Assembly (NCBI GenBank): GCA_015709695.1
Contig: CP054183.1
Location: forward strand, 1,116,001-1,180,000
DNA: 64,000 bases
Reading direction: 5' to 3'
From: Gammaproteobacteria bacterium
GTDB lineage: Bacteria > Pseudomonadota > Gammaproteobacteria > Steroidobacterales > GCA-2729495
Under the pieces are notes generated by a model. That model was not told the origin of the DNA and searched no databases. It was given only the letters and a program-made list of their open reading frames with translations. This document shows, in pieces, positions 58,887 through 64,000 of the stretch; position 1 is the first letter of the stretch; every line of letters begins with the position of its first letter. The position numbers and the translations under genes were made by a program.

Positions 58887-60014
58887 GTGCACGTGGCCAG
58901 GCGGGAGATCATCGTAGTCGGCATTTCAGGCGGCGTGGATTCCGCGGTTGCCGCCCTTCGCCTTTTGCAGTCCGGATTCGATGTGCAGGGCCTGCACATG
59001 ACGAACTGGGAGGACGGCGACGCCTATTGCACGGCCGCTGACGACTTCCAGGCTGCCCGCCGGGTTTGCGCCGAAATCGGCATACCGCTGCACCGGGCAA
59101 ACTTCAGCGCGGCCTACCGGGAGCAGGTGTTTGCCACCTTCCTCGCCGGGTATCAGGCGGGCAGCACGCCCAATCCCGATGTGCTGTGCAATCGCCACAT
59201 CAAGTTCGGCGTGTTCCTCGATTACGCCCGGCGCCTGGGTGCCACGCGCATCGCCACCGGCCACTACGCGCGGATCGACACCCGTGACCCGGTGCGGTTG
59301 CTCAAGGCAGCCGACCCGGGCAAGGACCAGACCTATTTCCTGCATGCCGTACCCGGAGGTGCCCTCAGGCATGCCCTGTTCCCCCTGGGGGACCTGACGA
59401 AGCGCGAGGTGCGCGCAATCGCGGCCGAAGCCGGACTGCCCAACCATCAGCGACCGGACAGTACCGGCATCTGCTTCATCGGCGAGCGGCCCTTCCGTGA
59501 GTTTCTCGGCAGTTACCTGCACGCGGCGCCCGGACCGATCGTCGACCCTGCGGGGAGGGAGCTGGGCCGACACCAGGGACTTGCCTTCTACACGCTCGGG
59601 CAGCGCTGTGGCCTCGGAATTGGCGGGCGGGCAGGCGGCGCCGGCGAGCCCTGGTACGTGGCGGCCAAGCGGCCAACCGAGGGCAGCCTCGTCGTCGTGC
59701 AGGGACGCATGCATCCGATGCTGTGGTCCGCTGAAATGACTACCGGGCGCGCGAGCTGGATCGACGCGATGCCGCCCGGATTCTCCAGTCCGGAGGGCTG
59801 GCGGGGCCATGTCCGCCTGCGACACCGGCACGAGCCCGGCGCCGCCACGGTTCGTGCCGCGGGCGATGGCTCCCTGATAGTGCATTTCGAGCAGCCACAA
59901 TGGGCCATCACTCCCGGGCAGTATGCCGTTTTCTATGACGGCGATATCTGCCTGGGGGGCGCCGTGATCGCGAGTGCCGGCGTCAGGCCCGCCGCAGAGG
60001 CACGCGTCGCCTGA
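58887..60014 (+). CDS. mnmA: tRNA 2-thiouridine(34) synthase MnmA
   Basis: Adds sulfur to the wobble uridine of tRNA-Lys, -Glu and -Gln using ATP. The 375-residue protein has the PP-loop VVGISGGVDSAVAALRLLQ (residues 10-28), VDLLCNRHIKFG-like PDVLCNRHIKFG with Cys101, TGHYARI, GKDQTYFLHAV, and TGICFIGERPFREFL with Cys196; the two Cys are the catalytic pair. The start is uncertain: GTG 58887 and GTG 58893 both fit, and TACAAT at 58881-58886 overlaps the first, which would put it at the transcript start. Confidence 0.93.
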   Translation: MHVARREIIVVGISGGVDSAVAALRLLQSGFDVQGLHMTNWEDGDAYCTAADDFQAARRVCAEIGIPLHRANFSAAYREQVFATFLAGYQAGSTPNPDVLCNRHIKFGVFLDYARRLGATRIATGHYARIDTRDPVRLLKAADPGKDQTYFLHAVPGGALRHALFPLGDLTKREVRAIAAEAGLPNHQRPDSTGICFIGERPFREFLGSYLHAAPGPIVDPAGRELGRHQGLAFYTLGQRCGLGIGGRAGGAGEPWYVAAKRPTEGSLVVVQGRMHPMLWSAEMTTGRASWIDAMPPGFSSPEGWRGHVRLRHRHEPGAATVRAAGDGSLIVHFEQPQWAITPGQYAVFYDGDICLGGAVIASAGVRPAAEARVA

Positions 60015-60037
60015 GAGCGACCGCTGCCGCGTTCCGT

Positions 60038-60043
60038 TATAAT
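60038..60043 (+). promoter_or_regulatory. TATAAT -10 candidate for acnA
   Basis: A consensus TATAAT in GTTATAATTCC lies 130 bases before acnA and 24 bases after mnmA. The -35 position 17 bases upstream reads GAGCGA-like sequence and is poor. It is the only strong -10 in the gap, which otherwise holds no gene. Confidence 0.4.
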
Positions 60044-60172
60044 TCCGCCGCTGTTTGGCCAAGCATCCACCTGGGCTTGCGCTGCCCTGCCCGCGCCAGC
60101 CCAGAGTGGAAACCATGCGGCTTGCCTGCTGGCCTGCCGTCCTTCATGCCGACCTGAATCTGGAGAAGTCCC

Positions 60173-62851
60173 ATGGCTGCCGCCATCGATCAGAATTCCA
60201 TCCTCAACGTGGGTGGCACTGCGTACGAATACCATCGGCTCGACGCAGTCGCTGAAGGTCATGTCGCCAGGCTGCCGTTCTCGCTGAAGATCCTGCTGGA
60301 AAATCTCCTCCGGCACCGTGGGGCCGGTGATGTCCGCGAAGCAGACATCAGCGCACTGGCCAACTGGGATCCACGGGCCGAACCGCGCCACGAAATTGCT
60401 TTCACGCCGGCGCGGGTGATCCTTCAGGACTTCACCGGCGTCCCCGCTGTCGTGGATCTGGCAGCCATGCGCGAAGCCATCGTCAAGCTGGGCGGCCGTC
60501 CAGAAACCATCAATCCGCTGTCGCCGGCCGAACTGGTCATCGATCATTCAGTCCAGGTGGACCACTACGGCAGCCGTGATTCCCTTGCACAGAACATCGC
60601 CGTCGAGTTCCAGCGCAACATGGAGCGATACTCGTTCCTTCGCTGGGGACAGAATGCATTCCGGAACTTCAAGGTCGTGCCGCCCAACACCGGCATCGTT
60701 CACCAGGTCAACATCGAGCACCTGGCGCGGGTTGTTTTCGACGTCACACGCGAAGGCAGGCAACTCGCCTACCCCGATACGCTGGTGGGCACGGACTCCC
60801 ACACCACCATGGTCAATGCCCTGGGTGTCCTCGGCTGGGGTGTCGGCGGCATCGAGGCCGAAGCCGCCATGCTGGGCCAGCCGGTGACCATGCTCATTCC
60901 GCAGGTACTCGGCGTCAAGCTGAGCGGCAGCCTGCGCGAGGGCACCACTGCAACAGACCTGGTCCTGACCCTCACCGAACAGTTGCGCAAGAAGGGAGTG
61001 GTGAACAAGTTCGTCGAATTCTTCGGCGATGGCCTGGGCAGCCTGCCGCTGGCCGATCGCGCCACCCTGGCCAACATGTCGCCCGAGTTCGGCAGCACCT
61101 GCGCCATCTTTCCCATCGATCGCGAGACCATCCGGTACCTGAAGCTCACGGGCCGTGATGCCCGACATGTGGCGCTGGTCGAGGCCTATGCCCGTGCCCA
61201 GGGCCTGTGGCGTGAGGATGGCCAGCCTGATGCCCTCTACACCGACGTGCTGGAACTGGACCTCGGCAGCATCGAGCCGACGCTCGCCGGTCCGCGTCGC
61301 CCGCAGGACCGGCTGCCGCTGGCGACCGTTGCCAGCGCCTATCGCCAGCAGGTGGTCGACATCGCCGGCAAGCGCGAGGGTCCCGGCAAGGCCAGCGTGA
61401 CCCGCCACGGCAAATCCTTCGAGGTCGCCGATGGCGCGGTGCTCATTGCCGCCATCACCAGTTGCACCAATACCTCCAACCCATCGGTGATGGTCGCCGC
61501 GGGCCTGCTGGCGCGCAATGCCCATCGGCGTGGCCTGGCCGCCAAGCCCTGGGTGAAAACGAGCCTTGCCCCGGGCTCGCGCGTGGTTACCAATTACCTC
61601 GAGAGAGCTGGCCTGCTGCCGGACCTGGAGGCGCTGGGCTTCGACGTGGTCGGCTACGGCTGCACGACCTGCATCGGCAACTCCGGACCGCTGGACGATG
61701 ACATTGCCGCCGCCGTGAAGGCCAGCCGCCTGGTCGGTTGCGCAGTGCTCTCTGGAAACCGCAATTTCGAAGGCCGGATCCATCCCCAGGTACGGATGAA
61801 CTACCTCGCATCGCCACCGCTGGTGGTGGCCTATGCACTGGCCGGCTCCATGAATGTCGACCTGACCAGCGAGCCCCTTGGCACGGGTGCCGACGGCAAG
61901 CCCGTGTTCCTGCGCGACATCTGGCCGAGCCAGCACGAGATCGCCGAGACGGTCAGCGGGAGTGTCGATTCCCGCATGTTCCAGTCCAGCTACGCCGGAG
62001 TCTTCGCCGGTGACGCCAACTGGCAGAAGGTGCCGACTCCTTCCGGGGACCTTTACGCATGGGACGCCGGGTCGACCTACGTGCAGCACCCTCCGTACTT
62101 TACCGACATGTCACGCAAGCCACAGGCCGTGGGTGACATCAGGGGCGCGCGAGCACTTGCCGTGCTGGGAGACTCGGTGACGACCGACCACATCTCGCCG
62201 GCAGGCTCGATCGCCGTCGACAGCCCGGCCGGGCGATACCTGGTGGAACACGGCGTCAGGCCCACGGACTTCAATTCCTACGGCGCCCGGCGGGGCAACC
62301 ACGAGGTCATGATGCGTGGCACATTCGCCAACATCCGCCTGCGAAACATGCTGGTGCCGGGCGTGGAAGGCGGTGTCACCCTGCACCTCCCCGACAATGC
62401 GCAAATGAGCATCTACGATGCGTCCATGCGCTACCAGGGCGAGGGAGTGCCGCTGGTGATCCTGGCGGGCAAGGAGTACGGCAGCGGCTCCTCCCGTGAC
62501 TGGGCCGCCAAGGGCACGATGCTGCTTGGCGTGAAGGCAGTGATCGCCGAGAGCTACGAGCGCATTCATCGCTCTAACCTGATCGGCATGGGCATCCTGC
62601 CGCTGCAGTTCGTCAACGGGCAGAACGCACAGGCACTCGGACTCAGCGGCCGCGAGCGCTTCGACATCGAAGGCCTGGACGGCGGTACGGCCCAGGACGT
62701 CACCGTGACCGCAACCGGTGACGACGGCAAGGTCACGCGCTTCAAGGCACAGGTGCGCATCGACACGCCGAAGGAGCGTGCCTACTATGCCCATGGCGGC
62801 ATCCTGCACTACGTGCTGCGGCAGATCGCGGATTCCACGCCTGCAGCGTGA
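60173..62851 (+). CDS. acnA: Aconitate hydratase AcnA
   Basis: The TCA cycle enzyme that isomerises citrate to isocitrate, with a 4Fe-4S cluster. 892 residues, the AcnA/IRP length. It has [66 protein letters not shown], the cluster Cys in [13 protein letters not shown] (about 431) and [14 protein letters not shown] (about 496 and 499), and [19 protein letters not shown] five bases upstream sets the start. The stop overlaps the sirtuin start as GTGA. Confidence 0.97.
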   Translation: MAAAIDQNSILNVGGTAYEYHRLDAVAEGHVARLPFSLKILLENLLRHRGAGDVREADISALANWDPRAEPRHEIAFTPARVILQDFTGVPAVVDLAAMREAIVKLGGRPETINPLSPAELVIDHSVQVDHYGSRDSLAQNIAVEFQRNMERYSFLRWGQNAFRNFKVVPPNTGIVHQVNIEHLARVVFDVTREGRQLAYPDTLVGTDSHTTMVNALGVLGWGVGGIEAEAAMLGQPVTMLIPQVLGVKLSGSLREGTTATDLVLTLTEQLRKKGVVNKFVEFFGDGLGSLPLADRATLANMSPEFGSTCAIFPIDRETIRYLKLTGRDARHVALVEAYARAQGLWREDGQPDALYTDVLELDLGSIEPTLAGPRRPQDRLPLATVASAYRQQVVDIAGKREGPGKASVTRHGKSFEVADGAVLIAAITSCTNTSNPSVMVAAGLLARNAHRRGLAAKPWVKTSLAPGSRVVTNYLERAGLLPDLEALGFDVVGYGCTTCIGNSGPLDDDIAAAVKASRLVGCAVLSGNRNFEGRIHPQVRMNYLASPPLVVAYALAGSMNVDLTSEPLGTGADGKPVFLRDIWPSQHEIAETVSGSVDSRMFQSSYAGVFAGDANWQKVPTPSGDLYAWDAGSTYVQHPPYFTDMSRKPQAVGDIRGARALAVLGDSVTTDHISPAGSIAVDSPAGRYLVEHGVRPTDFNSYGARRGNHEVMMRGTFANIRLRNMLVPGVEGGVTLHLPDNAQMSIYDASMRYQGEGVPLVILAGKEYGSGSSRDWAAKGTMLLGVKAVIAESYERIHRSNLIGMGILPLQFVNGQNAQALGLSGRERFDIEGLDGGTAQDVTVTATGDDGKVTRFKAQVRIDTPKERAYYAHGGILHYVLRQIADSTPAA

Positions 62852-63591
62852 GTGGCCCAAGCCCGGAAGTCGCGGTCCTGGCGGAAGCGCTGCGTACCTC
62901 AGCGCATACCGTCGTGCTGACCGGCGCTGGTGTCTCCGCCGAAAGTGGCATCCCGACCTTCCGTGACCCGTTGGGTGGCCACTGGTCACGCTACCGGGCC
63001 GAGGACCTGGCAACGCCCGAGGCATTCACGCGTGACCCGCAACTGGTCTGGCAATGGTATCAATGGCGCCGCGAGGCGATCCTCGCCTCGCGGCCGAACG
63101 TGGCGCACCAGGCCATTGCCGCATTCGATCGACTGCTACCCCGGCTGACCCTCATCACCCAGAACGTCGATGGCCTGCATCAGCAGGCCGGCAGCCGGGC
63201 TGTCCTTGAACTGCATGGGAATATCCACCGCAACCGCTGCAGCCGCGAGGATCGTACCGCCGACATCGATACCAGGGGAACCACCAAGCCTCCCCGCTGC
63301 CCCTCCTGCGGAGCGCATATCCGGCCCGATGTGGTCTGGTTCGGGGAGCCGCTGCCGGCACGGGTGCTGGCCGCCAGCCAGGCGGCAGCGGCTACCTGCG
63401 ACCTGCTGATCGCCATTGGCACATCTTCGGTGGTGCTGCCTGCCGCGGACCTGATAGCGCTGGCCCGTTCTGCCGGTGCCCGGTTTGCCGAGATCAACCC
63501 GCAGGACACCGTGGTTTCACGCCAGGCCGATATTACCCTGCGCATGACGGCGGGACAGGCATTGCCGGCAGTCATGGCGGAGCTGGGCTGA
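62848..63591 (+). CDS. cobB: NAD-dependent protein deacylase (sirtuin, CobB-like)
   Basis: Removes acyl groups from lysine, using NAD. A 247-residue class III-like sirtuin: [17 protein letters not shown], the Tyr71-x-x-Arg74 pair in [10 protein letters not shown] that marks desuccinylase/SIRT5-type pockets, [14 protein letters not shown], catalytic His123 in ELHGN, and the zinc site with Cys131 and C151PSC154 (only one Cys in the first pair, as in E. coli CobB). VVWFGEPLP and [11 protein letters not shown] follow. GTG 62848 shares four bases with the acnA stop, so the two are translationally coupled. Confidence 0.93.
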   Translation: MSGPSPEVAVLAEALRTSAHTVVLTGAGVSAESGIPTFRDPLGGHWSRYRAEDLATPEAFTRDPQLVWQWYQWRREAILASRPNVAHQAIAAFDRLLPRLTLITQNVDGLHQQAGSRAVLELHGNIHRNRCSREDRTADIDTRGTTKPPRCPSCGAHIRPDVVWFGEPLPARVLAASQAAAATCDLLIAIGTSSVVLPAADLIALARSAGARFAEINPQDTVVSRQADITLRMTAGQALPAVMAELG

Positions 63592-63604
63592 AGCCGCCTG
63601 CGCC

Positions 63605-64000
63605 ATGACGGGCCTCATCGATATCGGTGCCAACCTGACCCACGATGCGTTCGATCACGACCGGGGCGAGGTCCTTGCCCGGGCCGCCGCCGCCGGTGTG
63701 CCCCGCATGATCATCACCGGCAGCACAGCCGGATGCAGCCGCCAGGCACTCTCCCTGGCCCGCAGTTCGCCTGGCCGCCTGTTCGCCACGGCAGGCGTCC
63801 ATCCGCACCATGCCGTGGAGTTCGGACCGGACACGGCAACCGAGCTCGTCGAAATCGCCACGCATCCGGAAGTGGTGGCCGTGGGTGAATGCGGCCTGGA
63901 TTACTTCCGCGATCTCTCGCCACGCGCAGCCCAGCAGCATGCATTCGCCAGGCAGCTTGGACTGGCAGCCGCCATCGGCAAGCCGGTCTTCCTACACCAG
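63605..64000 (+). CDS. tatD: TatD family 3'-5' DNA exonuclease, N-terminal part (cut by window edge)
   Basis: A metal-dependent TIM-barrel hydrolase; TatD proteins are DNases/exonucleases in repair and DNA fragmentation. The first 132 residues seen here match E. coli TatD closely in layout: LIDIGANLTHDAFDHDR (the N-L-T variant of the HxH motif), TAGVHPHHAVEFG, VVAVGECGLDYFRDLS with the conserved Glu-Cys-Gly-Leu-Asp, and AIGKPVFLHQ at the window end. It lies 13 bases after the sirtuin. Confidence 0.9.
   Translation, partial: MTGLIDIGANLTHDAFDHDRGEVLARAAAAGVPRMIITGSTAGCSRQALSLARSSPGRLFATAGVHPHHAVEFGPDTATELVEIATHPEVVAVGECGLDYFRDLSPRAAQQHAFARQLGLAAAIGKPVFLHQ

Noticed and set aside
1-64000. CRISPR array, insertion sequence, prophage, integron or rRNA operon
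   Set aside because: No regularly spaced repeats, transposase or integrase genes, or rRNA-like sequence were seen; codon use is even across the window.

Overview
The window is a dense (about one gene per kb), GC-rich stretch of bacterial chromosome with short gaps and many 4-base start/stop overlaps. The gene content points to a gammaproteobacterium: the order uvrC-pgsA-tRNA(Gly-Cys-Leu), fabG-acpP-fabF-pabC-mltG-tmk-holB-pilZ, a System I ccmABCDEFGHI operon, a type II secretion pseudopilin operon, and a rhombosortase. I cannot place the genus from sequence alone. I see no insertion sequence, prophage, CRISPR array or rRNA, and no gene-free gap longer than 300 bases. Both ends cut genes: etfB on the left and tatD on the right.

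Layout. 1-9.9 kb: etfB (minus, partial), then a plus-strand run of sulfurtransferase, a small lipoprotein, an unrecognised protein, alaA and an AddB/AddA-like nuclease-helicase pair. 9.9-15.7 kb: minus-strand gspG-H-I-J-K-L-M-N, the pseudopilin and inner-membrane half of a type II secretion system without gspC-F. 15.9-24.3 kb: rhombosortase, then the fatty-acid/folate/replication cluster fabG-acpP-fabF-pabB-pabC-mltG-tmk-holB-pilZ. 24.3-28.3 kb (minus): a double cyclic-nucleotide-domain/rhodanese protein, a FadJ-like beta-oxidation enzyme and an EEP-family phosphatase/nuclease. 28.4-31 kb (plus): a TIR-like protein, a type 2 ferredoxin-NADP reductase and a glycerophosphodiesterase. 31-40.9 kb (minus): ccmA-B-C-D-E-F-G-H-I, then maeA and nhaD. 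41-46.8 kb (plus): a pseudo-ATPase/FHA protein, an APH-like/P-loop kinase fusion and a 975-residue secreted repeat protein. 46.8-51.6 kb (minus): class II DAHP synthase, family 5 uracil-DNA glycosylase, uvrC, pgsA and three tRNAs. 51.7-53.8 kb (plus): NfeD protease and slipin. 53.9-56.6 kb (minus): fumC, nudL, mazG. 56.8-64 kb (plus): purB, a DUF protein, mnmA, acnA, a sirtuin and tatD.

How it fits together. The most coherent unusual theme is surface-protein processing. A rhombosortase gene is divergent from the T2SS pseudopilin operon, and the same window encodes a large Ig-like repeat protein ending in a recognisable GlyGly-CTERM tail, the tail type that rhombosortases cleave on T2SS-exported proteins. 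The second theme is a divergent pair at 27.5-28.8 kb: an EEP-family hydrolase and a small TIR-like (MTH538/ThsB-type) protein, sharing a promoter region with a 19-bp near-palindrome that looks like an operator. This pair is the best candidate for an undescribed system. The rest is mostly housekeeping, with a few altered key residues: PIAGT in the PabB-like enzyme, a holB product without the zinc cysteines, and an FHA protein with a decayed ATPase P-loop.
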